Assembly: GCA_027489245.1 (NCBI GenBank)
Contig: JAIYAC010000026.1
Span: forward strand, 62,001-126,000
Source: Neisseriaceae bacterium
GTDB taxonomy: Bacteria > Pseudomonadota > Gammaproteobacteria > Burkholderiales > Chromobacteriaceae
Reading direction: 5' to 3'
Length of the DNA stretch: 64,000 nucleotides
Below the pieces are notes generated by a model. It was given only the letters and a program-made list of their open reading frames with translations. It searched no databases and was not told the DNA's origin. A program made the position numbers and the translations under genes. This document shows positions 1 through 8,232 of the stretch, one piece after another. Every line of letters begins with the position of its first letter. The first letter of the stretch is position 1.

Positions 1-852
1 GCCGATACGCTAGCCAGCATCCGCCAATCGTCGTTTGCCGTCAGCGATGCCTCGCACGAGCTGTCGAGCATGTCGGAACAAGTGGCCATCAGCGTACAGC
101 GCCAGGCCGAAGCCACCGGGGAAGCCAGTGCCACGCTGGAAGAACTGACGGTCAGCATCAACCACGTATCGGACAATGCCGAAGAAGCCAACCAGCGCTC
201 GCAGCAGGCCGGGCAGCAAGCCGGGCAAGGCGTGGCGGCCGTGCAGGCGTCACTGCAGCTGGTGCGCCAGGTTGGCCGCAGCGTGCAGCAAACCGGCCAG
301 GCGCTGGGTGAGCTCACACGCGAGGTACAAGAGATCGACCGCATTGTGACCGTGATCCGCGAGGTAGCCGACCAGACCAACCTGCTGGCGCTGAATGCCA
401 GCATCGAGGCCGCACGCGCGGGTGAAGCCGGGCGCGGCTTTGCCGTAGTGGCCGACGAGGTACGCAAGCTGGCCGAGCGCACCGCCACCGCCACGGGTGA
501 CATCACCGGCATGATTGGCCGCATCCGCCAGGGCGTGCACGATGTAGAACACCAGATGGGTCAAAGCGAACAGCAAATGACACAAGCAGACCAGGCCACA
601 CAGGGCAGCAGCCATACCATACAGGCGGCGCAGCAATTCAGCGCGCAGGCCAGCCAGGCAGTGGGCGGCATCAGTGCGGCGCTGGGCGAACAGCGCGGTG
701 CCAGCCAGGTACTGGCCTGCAGCATGGAACAGGTGGCGCAGATGGCCGAGGAAAACAGCGCAACCGTAGAGGAGCTGGCTACCACGTCCAGCCAGCTGAG
801 CGCGCTGGCCGACAGCATGCAGCAGATGGTGGCGCGCTTCCGGCTGGCCTGA
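1..852 (+). CDS. Methyl-accepting chemotaxis protein, C-terminal part (5' end outside window)
   Basis: The frame is open from base 1, so the gene starts upstream and only its last 283 residues are seen. They form the cytoplasmic signalling coiled coil of a chemoreceptor. The conserved hairpin tip that contacts CheA and CheW is present ([18 protein letters not shown], then [18 protein letters not shown]). Gln/Glu-rich heptads lie on both sides and could be methylation sites. The protein ends in MVARFRLA, a usual MCP end, with no CheR/CheB-tethering pentapeptide. The ligand cannot be told because the sensor domain is missing. Its stop codon directly abuts that of the convergent pabC, leaving no room for a separate terminator. 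Confidence 0.93.
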   Translation, partial: ADTLASIRQSSFAVSDASHELSSMSEQVAISVQRQAEATGEASATLEELTVSINHVSDNAEEANQRSQQAGQQAGQGVAAVQASLQLVRQVGRSVQQTGQALGELTREVQEIDRIVTVIREVADQTNLLALNASIEAARAGEAGRGFAVVADEVRKLAERTATATGDITGMIGRIRQGVHDVEHQMGQSEQQMTQADQATQGSSHTIQAAQQFSAQASQAVGGISAALGEQRGASQVLACSMEQVAQMAEENSATVEELATTSSQLSALADSMQQMVARFRLA

Positions 853-1656
853 TCAGGCGGCGGGCAGGTGCTGCTGCAGGCGGGCGGCCAGCGGCCAGGC
901 CTGCCATGTGCGCCCATCCAGCTGGCGCACCGGCCAGATACCGGCCAGGCTATTGCAGACGAACACTTCATCCGCGGCCAACAGTTCGGCAGGCAACACG
1001 CGCTGCTCGGCTACCGTCATACCCAGCTGGCGCGCGGTCTCGATGATGCAGGCGCGCATGGCACCGGATACGCCGCAGCGGTCCAGCCGCGGCGTAAACA
1101 GCTGCCCCGCTTGCACCCAGAACAGGTTGCTCATGGTGCCTTCCACCACGGTGCCATCGCTGTCCAGCATCAGACCTTCGGCGATGGCCGGGTCGCTCCA
1201 CTCGCTGCGCGCCAGCACGTTTTCCAGCCGATTCAGGTGTTTGATCCCCGCCAGCAAAGGCTGCAAGCCCAGCTGCGTGCTGCACCAGCGCAGCGCAATG
1301 CCCTGCGCGGCACGCTCGGCCGGGTAACCCACCCACGCGGCAGCGCTGACGATGCGGGTAGGCTGCACCGTGGCCGGTATGGCGTAGCCACGTTGGCCGC
1401 TGCCACGCGTCAGCACCACCTTGGCCACGGCGCGCGGCAAGCCGGCGCAGACGGTGGCGATTTCTGCCAGCAGCAGCGCCTCGTCCGGGCACGGCAGGCG
1501 CAAGGCGGCGCAGTCTGCGGCCAACCTTTGCCACTGCCAGCGCCATAGGCGGGGCTGGCCAGCCAGTACTTCCAGCGTGCGGTACAGGCCGTCGCCGTAG
1601 GCCAGGCCACGGTCGCTAGCCGGCAGGCTGTCTGCGACGACACCATTGATCAGCAT
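853..1656 (-). CDS. pabC: Aminodeoxychorismate lyase (PabC), class IV PLP enzyme
   Basis: Fold-type IV PLP enzyme of 267 residues, predicted to convert 4-amino-4-deoxychorismate to p-aminobenzoate and pyruvate for folate synthesis. The PLP lysine is K139 in GIKHLNRLENVLA. The EGTMSNLFW block around residues 172-180 contacts the cofactor phosphate. The ATG at 1656 is chosen because the protein then starts MLINGVVADSL, as in the family; the open frame runs 43 codons further upstream without similarity. The start lies inside the end of the upstream acetyltransferase gene (7-bp overlap), which suggests translational coupling. D-amino-acid or branched-chain aminotransferase activity cannot be excluded from sequence alone, but nearby pabB supports PabC. 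Confidence 0.85.
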   Translation of the reverse strand: MLINGVVADSLPASDRGLAYGDGLYRTLEVLAGQPRLWRWQWQRLAADCAALRLPCPDEALLLAEIATVCAGLPRAVAKVVLTRGSGQRGYAIPATVQPTRIVSAAAWVGYPAERAAQGIALRWCSTQLGLQPLLAGIKHLNRLENVLARSEWSDPAIAEGLMLDSDGTVVEGTMSNLFWVQAGQLFTPRLDRCGVSGAMRACIIETARQLGMTVAEQRVLPAELLAADEVFVCNSLAGIWPVRQLDGRTWQAWPLAARLQQHLPAA

Positions 1657-2105
1657 GCCAGCTCCTTGCCCAGGCAAATGGACGCGCTGCGGCCAACATA
1701 ATGGCCGTAAGGGGGAATCTCGCGGTAGCCGTGGCGCAGGTAAAACTGCACGGCACGGGTATTGATGCGGCGGGTAGACAGCCACAGCTGGCGATAGCCA
1801 AAGCCTGCGGCCTGCTGCTCCAGCGCCGCCAGTAGCTGCACGCCCAGGCCCTGGCTGCCGGGCGCCGCGTACATGCGCTTGAGCTCGGCCACACCCTGCA
1901 GCAAGGGGCGCAGCGCGCCACAGCCATGCGGCTGGCCGCCAGCATCACAGGCCAGCAGGAACACGGCACCGTCGCCGCGCACGTCGTCGGCGTCAAACGA
2001 GGCCTGGCCGCTATCGCCGGTGATGGCCGCCAGCGTGGCAGACAGCGCGGCCTGCATGGCGATAGCCTGCGGCTGCGCCGGGTCGGCGGGGGCAATGCGG
2101 TACAT
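1650..2105 (-). CDS. GNAT family N-acetyltransferase between pabB and pabC
   Basis: Small acetyltransferase of 151 residues. The acetyl-CoA loop is visible as GSQGLGVQLLAALEQQA, followed by the usual beta-strand and 'NTRAVQFYLRHGYREIPPYG' stretch of GNAT enzymes. The substrate is unknown. The ATG at 2105 is preferred over an ATG 33 bases upstream because it has AGGAG five bases before it. It sits between pabB (41 bases upstream) and pabC (overlapping by 7 bases), so it is probably co-transcribed with them. Nothing in the sequence links its reaction to folate. Confidence 0.85.
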   Translation of the reverse strand: MYRIAPADPAQPQAIAMQAALSATLAAITGDSGQASFDADDVRGDGAVFLLACDAGGQPHGCGALRPLLQGVAELKRMYAAPGSQGLGVQLLAALEQQAAGFGYRQLWLSTRRINTRAVQFYLRHGYREIPPYGHYVGRSASICLGKELAC

Positions 2106-2145
2106 GGCGTCTCCTGTGTGTGCGGCCAAGCTGCTCACGCGTGGC

Positions 2146-3444
2146 TCAGGCTTGCTCTACGCCCAGCGCGCGCAGCAGGCCGCGTGCCTTGTGGCGGGTT
2201 TCCTGCAGCTCGCGCTGCGGGTCGGAGTCGGCCACGATGCCGCCACCGGCACGGAAGCGTAGCTGCTGCCCTTGTTGCATGAAGGTACGGATCAGGATGT
2301 TCACGTCCAGCGTGCCGTCGCGGTTCAGGTAGCCCAGGCTGCCGGTGTAGGCGCGGCGCGCGCTGTTTTCCAGCTCGCGGATAATCTGCATGGTGCGCAC
2401 TTTGGGGCAGCCGGTGATGGTGCCGCCAGGGAATAGCGCACGGAATACGTCTACGGTATCCACGCCGTCGCGAATGCGGCCACGCACATTGGATTCGATA
2501 TGGTGCACGTAGGCGTAGCTGGCCACCGCCATCAGCTCGTTCACCTCGACCGTGCCGGGCTGGCAGATGCGGCCCAGGTCATTGCGTTCCAGGTCGATCA
2601 ACATCACGTGCTCGGCGCGCTCCTTGATGCTGCTGATCAGGCGCTGTTTCAGCGCGGCGTCTTCGGCGGCGTCGGGCGAGCGCGGGTGGGTGCCGGCAAT
2701 CGGGCGGGTATCCACCCAGCCGTCGTGCACGCGCACCAGGCGCTCCGGCGAGGAGCTAACGATGTAGGCATCGCCCAGGTCGGCCAACGCCGAAAACGGT
2801 GCCGGGTTGGCGCGACGCAGCGCGGCAAACAGGTCTACCGGACGCACGCTGTCGTGCAGGGTGGCGCGCCAGCCACGCGAGATGTTCACCTGGAACACAT
2901 CGCCTTCGTAGATGTAATCCTTCAGCCGCACCACAGCGTCGGTATACCAGTGCGGCGGGTCTTCTTCCAGCGCCTGCAGCTGGACAGGGTTGGCCGCAAA
3001 ATCGGGCACGCCTTGCAGCGCGGCCTTGAGCTCGGCCAGCTGGGCGGCGGTTTCTGCCATCAGCCAGCAGCGGCCGCTGGCGCGGTCCAGCTGAATGGCA
3101 GCCGGTACGCGGCACAGCGCCGCCAGCGGGAAGCTGTCGCTGATGGCGGCTGGCACGCTGGGTTCAAACTCGGACAGCAGGTCGTAACCCATGTACACAA
3201 ACCAGCCGCCGCTAAACGGCAGGCCGTGCTGGTTGGCCACGCTGTGTTCGCGTGGCAGCGCGCGCACCGCGTCCAGAAAGGCCGCGCCCTCGCCTTCGCC
3301 ATAGACGCGGCGTGCTTGCGGCAGCGCCATCAGAATGTCCCAGCCGATGTCGCCGGAAGACTGCATCAGGTAGGGAAAACGGCCACGGTCGGCAGCGTGC
3401 AGGGCCAGCAGGTCTGGCGTGTGGTTCAGCAGTTCGTAATGCAT
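2146..3444 (-). CDS. pabB: Aminodeoxychorismate synthase component I (PabB)
   Basis: Chorismate-binding enzyme of 432 residues that aminates chorismate, with ammonia from a PabA-type glutaminase, to give 4-amino-4-deoxychorismate. The catalytic half shows FQVNISRGW (about 184-192), DLERNDLGR (284-292) and FPGGTITGCPKVRTMQIIRELE (from 338). Length and N-terminus fit PabB, not the longer TrpE. One oddity: residues 248-252 read PIAGT, where E. coli PabB has PIKGT with the nucleophilic lysine. The ATG at 3444 begins MHYELLNHTPDLL; the 48 codons upstream look non-coding. No pabA is nearby, so the glutaminase is encoded elsewhere. Confidence 0.88.
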   Translation of the reverse strand: MHYELLNHTPDLLALHAADRGRFPYLMQSSGDIGWDILMALPQARRVYGEGEGAAFLDAVRALPREHSVANQHGLPFSGGWFVYMGYDLLSEFEPSVPAAISDSFPLAALCRVPAAIQLDRASGRCWLMAETAAQLAELKAALQGVPDFAANPVQLQALEEDPPHWYTDAVVRLKDYIYEGDVFQVNISRGWRATLHDSVRPVDLFAALRRANPAPFSALADLGDAYIVSSSPERLVRVHDGWVDTRPIAGTHPRSPDAAEDAALKQRLISSIKERAEHVMLIDLERNDLGRICQPGTVEVNELMAVASYAYVHHIESNVRGRIRDGVDTVDVFRALFPGGTITGCPKVRTMQIIRELENSARRAYTGSLGYLNRDGTLDVNILIRTFMQQGQQLRFRAGGGIVADSDPQRELQETRHKARGLLRALGVEQA

Positions 3445-3473
3445 GGGTGTCGGGCACCGCCATGACGGCAGCC

Positions 3474-3513
3474 GCAAAAGAAAAAGACCGCGCGAGTTTA
3501 TCGCAGCGGTCTT
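3474..3513 (-). terminator. Intrinsic terminator after fabF
   Basis: On the minus strand an 8-bp perfect stem, AAGACCGC (3513-3506) pairing with GCGGTCTT (3491-3484), is followed by a T-rich run with two short interruptions (3485-3475). It lies 35 bases past the fabF stop and ahead of pabB, so it closes the fatty-acid cluster. Confidence 0.75.
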
Positions 3514-3547
3514 GGCTGTCAACGTCGCCGGTGCGACGTGTGGGCTT

Positions 3548-4789
3548 TTATACGCGTTTGAACACCAGTGTGCCGTTGGTACCGCCAAACCCGAAGGAGT
3601 TGGAGATGGCCACGTCGATCTTCATGTCGCGTGCGGTGTTGGCGCAGTAGTCCAGATCGCAGCCGCCTTCGATGTCCTGCTCGTGCAGGTTGATGGTCGG
3701 CGGGGAAACCTGGTTGTGTACGGCCAGAATCGAGTAGATGGCTTCTACACCGCCCGCGCCGCCCAGCAAGTGGCCGGTCATGGACTTGGTGGAGTTCACC
3801 ACCAGCTTTTTGGCGTGGTCGCCAAACGCGATCTTCAGCGCATTGGTTTCGTTGGCATCACCCAGCGGGGTGGAGGTGCCGTGGGCGTTCACGTACTGCA
3901 CCTGGTCCGGGTTCAGGCCGGCGTCACGCAGGGCGTTCAGCACGCCGCGTGCCGGGCCTTCTGCGCTAGGGGCAGTAATGTGGTGCGCGTCGGAGCTCAT
4001 GCCGAAACCTACCAGCTCGGCGTAGATTTTGGCGCCGCGTTTTACCGCGTGCTCGTACTCTTCCAGCACCAGCACACCGGCGCCCTCGCCCATCACGAAG
4101 CCGTCGCGGCCTTTATCCCACGGGCGGGAGGCGGTAGCCGGGTCGTCGTTACGGGTAGACAGCGCCTTCATGGCAGCAAAACCGCCAACGGCCAGGCTGG
4201 AAATGGTGCCTTCGGCGCCACCGGCTACCATCACATCGGCGTCGCCGTACTGGATCACACGGGCAGCATCACCAATGCAATGCGCGCCGGTGGTGCAGGC
4301 AGACACGATGCCGTAGCTCGGGCCCTGGTAGCCTTTCAGGATGGACACATGGCCCGCTACCATATTGATCAGCGAGCCCGGAATGAAGAACGGGCCGATC
4401 TTGCGAATGCCGCCTTCGTGGCGGGCCACGCCGGTTTCCTCGATCAGCGGCAGGCCGCCGATACCGGAACCGATATTCACACCCACACGGGTCTTGTCCA
4501 GGTCAGCCACATCGTCCAGGCCCGAATCCGCTACCGCTTGCAGCGCGGCGGCAATGCCGTAATGAATGAACACGTCCATGCGGCGTGCATCCTTGGGCGA
4601 GATGTACTGGCTGATGTCGAAGCCTTTAACCTCACCCGCTACCTGGCAGGCGATATCGCTGGCATCAAAGCGGGTGATGTTGGTGATACCACTCTTGCCG
4701 GCCAGGAGATTGGCCCAGCCACTGCTCACATCGTTGCCAACCGGGGAAATATGCCCGAGGCCGGTCACTACTACTCTGCGTTTTGACAC
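3548..4789 (-). CDS. fabF: Beta-ketoacyl-ACP synthase II (FabF)
   Basis: Condensing enzyme of 413 residues that elongates acyl-ACP with malonyl-ACP in the cytoplasm. The thiolase-fold catalytic triad is complete: C165 in [12 protein letters not shown]303 in [12 protein letters not shown] and H340 in [14 protein letters not shown]. The start [12 protein letters not shown] is the family's normal N-terminus. The gene is last in the order yceD-rpmF-plsX-fabH-fabD-fabG-acpP-fabF. It is separated from acpP by 163 bases holding a terminator-like hairpin, so part of its expression may depend on read-through or a promoter in that gap. Confidence 0.97.
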   Translation of the reverse strand: MSKRRVVVTGLGHISPVGNDVSSGWANLLAGKSGITNITRFDASDIACQVAGEVKGFDISQYISPKDARRMDVFIHYGIAAALQAVADSGLDDVADLDKTRVGVNIGSGIGGLPLIEETGVARHEGGIRKIGPFFIPGSLINMVAGHVSILKGYQGPSYGIVSACTTGAHCIGDAARVIQYGDADVMVAGGAEGTISSLAVGGFAAMKALSTRNDDPATASRPWDKGRDGFVMGEGAGVLVLEEYEHAVKRGAKIYAELVGFGMSSDAHHITAPSAEGPARGVLNALRDAGLNPDQVQYVNAHGTSTPLGDANETNALKIAFGDHAKKLVVNSTKSMTGHLLGGAGGVEAIYSILAVHNQVSPPTINLHEQDIEGGCDLDYCANTARDMKIDVAISNSFGFGGTNGTLVFKRV

Positions 4790-4885
4790 AGGGTATCTCC
4801 GTGAAAAAAGGGAGCGTACTCCCGATAGTCCTGAAACGGTTTACGCGCCCAGTAAATCAAACGCACGTTTCAGGGCCACTACAGC

Positions 4886-4927
4886 AAAAAGACCTCTGCA
4901 GGCGAGCCAAAGCCACCAGCAGAGGTC
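4886..4927 (-). terminator. Intrinsic terminator after acpP
   Basis: Minus-strand hairpin with a perfect 9-bp stem (GACCTCTGC at 4927-4919, GCAGAGGTC at 4899-4891) followed by five T residues (4890-4886). It is 25 bases past the acpP stop. Read-through would feed fabF. Such a stop behind acpP suits the much higher need for carrier protein than for FabF. Confidence 0.75.
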
Positions 4928-4952
4928 CAGGCAACCCTTTTATAAAAAAGGA

Positions 4953-5192
4953 TTACTTGTTCAGGTGAGCTGTTACGTAGTCAACAGCCTGCTTAACGGT
5001 GGTGATCTTCTCGGCTTCTTCATCCGGAATCTCGCACTCGAACTCTTCTTCCAGAGCCATTACCAGCTCAACGGTGTCCAGAGAGTCAGCGCCCAGATCG
5101 TCCACGAACGAGGAGTCGATTTTTACTTCGGCTTCGTTCACGCCCAGTTGCTCGGCAACGATCTTCTTAACGCGCGCTTCGATGTTTTCCAT
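4953..5192 (-). CDS. acpP: Acyl carrier protein (AcpP)
   Basis: Typical acidic carrier protein of 79 residues. The phosphopantetheine attachment serine is S37 in [14 protein letters not shown]. It carries growing acyl chains between the Fab enzymes and to PlsX. The ATG at 5192 gives the standard start [12 protein letters not shown]; the longer open frame adds 13 unrelated residues. It is followed by a strong hairpin terminator. The 190-base gap between fabG and acpP contains an AT-rich stretch (5241-5262) that could hold an acpP promoter, though I see no hexamer pair I would commit to. Confidence 0.98.
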   Translation of the reverse strand: MENIEARVKKIVAEQLGVNEAEVKIDSSFVDDLGADSLDTVELVMALEEEFECEIPDEEAEKITTVKQAVDYVTAHLNK

Positions 5193-5382
5193 TTGTTTAA
5201 ACCCTTTACCTTTCTGTGTTCGGGACAACAAAACCCCGACATTCTACAAAAAAAAATTAGAGTAGCCTACCTAGCACAGCAGTTCTTGCTGTTTTTATAC
5301 GCCAGCAGGCCCTTTAATCCGGTTAAACGCGGGGGCAATGTTGTTTTTACCCCCGCATTTTCCAGCCTTGCGGCCAGAAAAA

Positions 5383-6120
5383 TCACGGCATCAGCATACC
5401 GCCATTCACGTGCAGTGTCTGGCCAGTAATGTAAGCTGCCTTATCCGACGCCAAAAACAGTACGGCATCGGCGATGTCTTGTGCGTCGCCCAGGCGGCCC
5501 AGAGCAATCTGGCCTACCAGGGCGTCGCGTTGTGCTTCCGGCAGGGCGCGGGTCATGTCGGTATCGATAAAACCCGGCGCTACGCAGTTAACGGTAATGC
5601 CACGGCTGCCGACTTCGCGGGCCATGGACTTGGTAAAGCCCATGATGCCGGCCTTGGCTGCCGCGTAGTTGGTCTGGCCGGCGTTGCCCATCGCGCCCAC
5701 CACGGAGGCGATGTTGATGATGCGGCCGGTGCGGGCCTTCATCATGGCGCGCAGTACAGCTTTGGACGCCTTGAATACCGACTTCAGGTTGGTATCCATG
5801 ATGGCATCCCAGTCATCGTCCTTCATGCGCATCAGCAGGCCGTCGCGGGTAATACCGGCGTTGTTCACCAGAATGGCCACGTCGCCGTGCTCTTTGGCGA
5901 TGGTGTCGATCAGTGCGTCGATGGCACCTTCTTCACCCACGTTCAGTACCATGCCGGCACCGCCCCACTGTGCCAGGCGCTCGCCAATGGCGGCCGCGCC
6001 GGACTCGGAGGTGGCAGTACCGATAACCTTGGCACCGGCAGCCGCCAGCGTGTCGGCAATGGCGGCACCAATGCCACGGGATGCGCCGGTCACCAGCGCT
6101 ACTTTACCTTGCAAGCTCAT
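5383..6120 (-). CDS. fabG: 3-oxoacyl-ACP reductase (FabG)
   Basis: Short-chain dehydrogenase of 245 residues that reduces 3-oxoacyl-ACP with NADPH. The cofactor motif TGASRGIG is at 11-18 and NNAG near 86-89. The catalytic residues are S139, Y152 and K156 (NYAAAKAG). The ATG at 6120 gives the family start MSLQGKVALVTG; an upstream ATG at 6153 adds 11 residues encoded partly by the inverted 10-mer pair at 6135-6154 and is unlikely. The gap to fabD is 43 bases and is largely occupied by that palindrome. Confidence 0.97.
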   Translation of the reverse strand: MSLQGKVALVTGASRGIGAAIADTLAAAGAKVIGTATSESGAAAIGERLAQWGGAGMVLNVGEEGAIDALIDTIAKEHGDVAILVNNAGITRDGLLMRMKDDDWDAIMDTNLKSVFKASKAVLRAMMKARTGRIINIASVVGAMGNAGQTNYAAAKAGIMGFTKSMAREVGSRGITVNCVAPGFIDTDMTRALPEAQRDALVGQIALGRLGDAQDIADAVLFLASDKAAYITGQTLHVNGGMLMP

Positions 6121-6134
6121 GTATCTCTCCTGCA

Positions 6135-6154
6135 GTTGGCCGCATGCGGCCAAC
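6135..6154. repeat. Inverted pair of the TGCGGCCAAC 10-mer between fabD and fabG
   Basis: GTTGGCCGCA is joined directly to TGCGGCCAAC, giving a 20-bp perfect palindrome in the 43-base gap between fabD and fabG. It could fold as an RNA hairpin in the polycistronic message. It has no T-run on the minus strand, so it is not a classical terminator there. Confidence 0.9.
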
Positions 6155-6163
6155 CTTTCATCT

Positions 6164-7093
6164 TTACGCCAGCTCGGCGCGGGCGGCTTCCAGCTTGGCG
6201 GCGTCGGTCAGTGCGTGGCAGCTGACATTGCCATCAATACGCTTGGCCAGGCCTGCCAGCACTTTGCCCGGGCCACACTCGGCCATCAGCACGATACCGC
6301 CGGCAGCCAGCTGCTGGATGGTTTCGGTCCAGCGTACCGGGCGGTACAGCTGGCGCGTCAGCGCGTCGCGAATCTGCCCGGCGTCGCTGTAGCTGGCCAC
6401 GTCGGCATTGTGCAGCACCGGCACTTGCGGTGCCTTGATCTCTACATCAGCCAGCGCAGCTGCCAGGCGCTCGGCAGCCGGCTTCATCAGTGTGCAGTGC
6501 GATGGCACCGACACTGGCAGCGGCAGCGCACGTTTGGCACCGCGCGCTTTGCACAGCTCCATGGCGCGTTCTACGGCGGCCTTGCTGCCGGCAATCACCA
6601 CCTGGCCTGGCGAGTTGAAGTTCACCGGCTCCACCACCTCGCCCTGCGCGGCTTCTTCACACGCAGCACGGATGTCGTCGTCGGACAGGTTAAGGATGGC
6701 AGCCATCGCGCCTTCGCCCGCCGGTACGGCTTCTTGCATGGCCTGCGCACGCAGGCGCACCAGGCGAACGGCGTCGGCAAAGTCCAGGCTACCGGCGGCC
6801 ACCAGGGCGCTGTATTCACCCAGGCTATGGCCTGCCATGGCAGCGGGTACCGCACCACCTTGCGCCAGCCAGGCGCGGTAGGTCGCCACACCGGCAGCCA
6901 GCATCAGCGGCTGGGTGTTGACGGTGGCGTTGATCGCATCGGCACTGTCAGCCTGCAGCATGGCCCACAGGTCTTCACCCAGGGCGGCAGAGGCTTCGTC
7001 AAAAGTCTGTTTTACTACCGGCAGGTCGGCAAAGCCGTCCATCATTTTCAGGCTTTGCGAGCCCTGGCCGGGAAAGAGAAAGGCAAACGCCAT
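6164..7093 (-). CDS. fabD: Malonyl-CoA:ACP transacylase (FabD)
   Basis: Transacylase of 309 residues that moves malonate from CoA to ACP, supplying the extender unit. The nucleophile is S90 in GHSLGEYSALVAAG and the partner histidine is H199 in VPVSVPSHCTLM. The N-terminal FPGQGSQ motif is present. The start MAFAFLFPGQG is standard. The gene lies between fabH and fabG, with a terminator-like hairpin in the 170 bases after fabH, so it may have its own promoter in addition to read-through. Confidence 0.97.
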   Translation of the reverse strand: MAFAFLFPGQGSQSLKMMDGFADLPVVKQTFDEASAALGEDLWAMLQADSADAINATVNTQPLMLAAGVATYRAWLAQGGAVPAAMAGHSLGEYSALVAAGSLDFADAVRLVRLRAQAMQEAVPAGEGAMAAILNLSDDDIRAACEEAAQGEVVEPVNFNSPGQVVIAGSKAAVERAMELCKARGAKRALPLPVSVPSHCTLMKPAAERLAAALADVEIKAPQVPVLHNADVASYSDAGQIRDALTRQLYRPVRWTETIQQLAAGGIVLMAECGPGKVLAGLAKRIDGNVSCHALTDAAKLEAARAELA

Positions 7094-7212
7094 GTTGGGT
7101 CTCCTTTTGAAACGGGGGGAATGATGACTGCTCGCTGCGATTTATGCAAAGAAAACACTCAAACGCTCGTATGATCGACGAAGATCAGCGCGATTTGCCG
7201 CCATTCATTGAT

Positions 7213-7256
7213 AAAAATCAAACAAGCCGGCTACGTATTGCTACATGGCCGGCTTG
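7213..7256 (-). terminator. Intrinsic terminator-like hairpin after fabH
   Basis: Minus-strand stem CAAGCCGGC (7256-7248) pairs perfectly with GCCGGCTTG (7231-7223) across a 16-base loop. The T-rich tail (TTTGATTTTTA) runs from 7222 to about 7212. It starts 8 bases past the fabH stop and would reduce transcription into fabD. Confidence 0.65.
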
Positions 7257-7263
7257 CTGCAGA

Positions 7264-8223
7264 TCAGAAGCGCAGCAGCAGCGCGCCCCAGGCGAAACCA
7301 CCGCCAATGCCTTCCATCAGCACGGTCTGGCCACGCTGGATCTTGCCTTGACGCACGGCGTGGTCAAACGCCAGCGGGATGGACGCGGCCGAGGTGTTGC
7401 CCTGCTCTGGCAGGGTAACAATCACTTTTTCCATGGACAGCTGCAGGTGCTTGGCCGTGGCTTCGATAATGCGGATATTGGCCTGGTGCGGTACCAGCCA
7501 GTCCACGCTATCTTGCGGCACACCGGCTTCTGCCAGGGTTTTTTCGGCGATGTCGGACAGCGCTTTTACGGCAAACTTGAATACAGCCGGGCCATCCATA
7601 TGCAGGTAAGGCGTGCCTTCTACCTCGCCGCCAATGATCTGGGCTTCGGTTTTCAGAATATCGCGATAGCGGCCGTCTGCGGCCAACTTGGCGTGCAGGA
7701 TGCCCGGCTCGTCGGACGGGCCCACGACCACGGCACCGGCACCATCACCAAACAGCACGCAGGTACGGCGGTCATCCCAGTCCAGCAGGCGGCTCATGAC
7801 TTCGGCGCCGACTACCAGCACGTTTTTGGCCATGCCGCTTTTGATGTAACCGTTGGCGGTAGCCAGGGCGTAGACAAAACCGGCGCACACGGCCTGCACG
7901 TCGAATGCCGGCACGCCAGGAATACCCAGTTTTTCCTGCAGAATGCTGGCCGTGCTGGGGAACACCATATCCGGGGTAGTGGTGGCGACGATGATCAAGT
8001 CCAGATCGGCGGGCTGCAGCCCGGCGCTTTCCAGGGCACGCTGTGCCGCCAGGTAGGCCAGGTCGCTGGTTTTCTGGTCTTCTGCCGCGATGTGGCGCGC
8101 ACGAATGCCAGTGCGAGAGACAATCCACTCGTCACTGGTTTCGATGCGCTCAGCCAGCATCGCATTCGTCATAACAGTTTCCGGCAGATAGCTGCCGGTA
8201 CCAAGAATGCGTGAATAGGTCAT
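7264..8223 (-). CDS. fabH: Beta-ketoacyl-ACP synthase III (FabH)
   Basis: Initiating condensing enzyme of 319 residues that joins acetyl-CoA to malonyl-ACP. The triad is C113 in [14 protein letters not shown]246 in VPHQANIRI and N276 in EQGNTSAAS. The start [14 protein letters not shown] is typical. It lies 9 bases downstream of plsX, as in many proteobacteria, so the two are very likely co-transcribed. A hairpin with a T tail follows it. Confidence 0.97.
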   Translation of the reverse strand: MTYSRILGTGSYLPETVMTNAMLAERIETSDEWIVSRTGIRARHIAAEDQKTSDLAYLAAQRALESAGLQPADLDLIIVATTTPDMVFPSTASILQEKLGIPGVPAFDVQAVCAGFVYALATANGYIKSGMAKNVLVVGAEVMSRLLDWDDRRTCVLFGDGAGAVVVGPSDEPGILHAKLAADGRYRDILKTEAQIIGGEVEGTPYLHMDGPAVFKFAVKALSDIAEKTLAEAGVPQDSVDWLVPHQANIRIIEATAKHLQLSMEKVIVTLPEQGNTSAASIPLAFDHAVRQGKIQRGQTVLMEGIGGGFAWGALLLRF

Positions 8224-8232
8224 GAGCTAACT

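Noticed and set aside
2125-2136. TGCGGCCAAG and other one-base variants of the 10-mer (for example near 14085, 47460, 63382)
   Set aside because: Not counted because they differ at the last base; exact copies alone were used so that the count is not inflated.
3443-4786. A 447-codon open frame opposite fabF, and similar long antisense frames elsewhere
   Set aside because: These are shadow frames produced by high GC at third codon positions of the true genes; fabF has complete catalytic residues and a correct start, while the antisense products look like low-complexity His/Gly/Arg-rich sequence.
5329-5356. GC-rich hairpin (GCGGGGG/CCCCCGC) between fabG and acpP as a terminator
   Set aside because: No T-run follows it on the minus strand, the strand of the surrounding genes; it may be a structured leader but there is no further support.
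7667-7687. GCCGTCTG next to a 10-mer copy, resembling the Neisseria DUS (GCCGTCTGAA)
   Set aside because: The sequence continues CGG instead of AA, it is a single chance match inside fabH, and I noticed no full DUS in the window.
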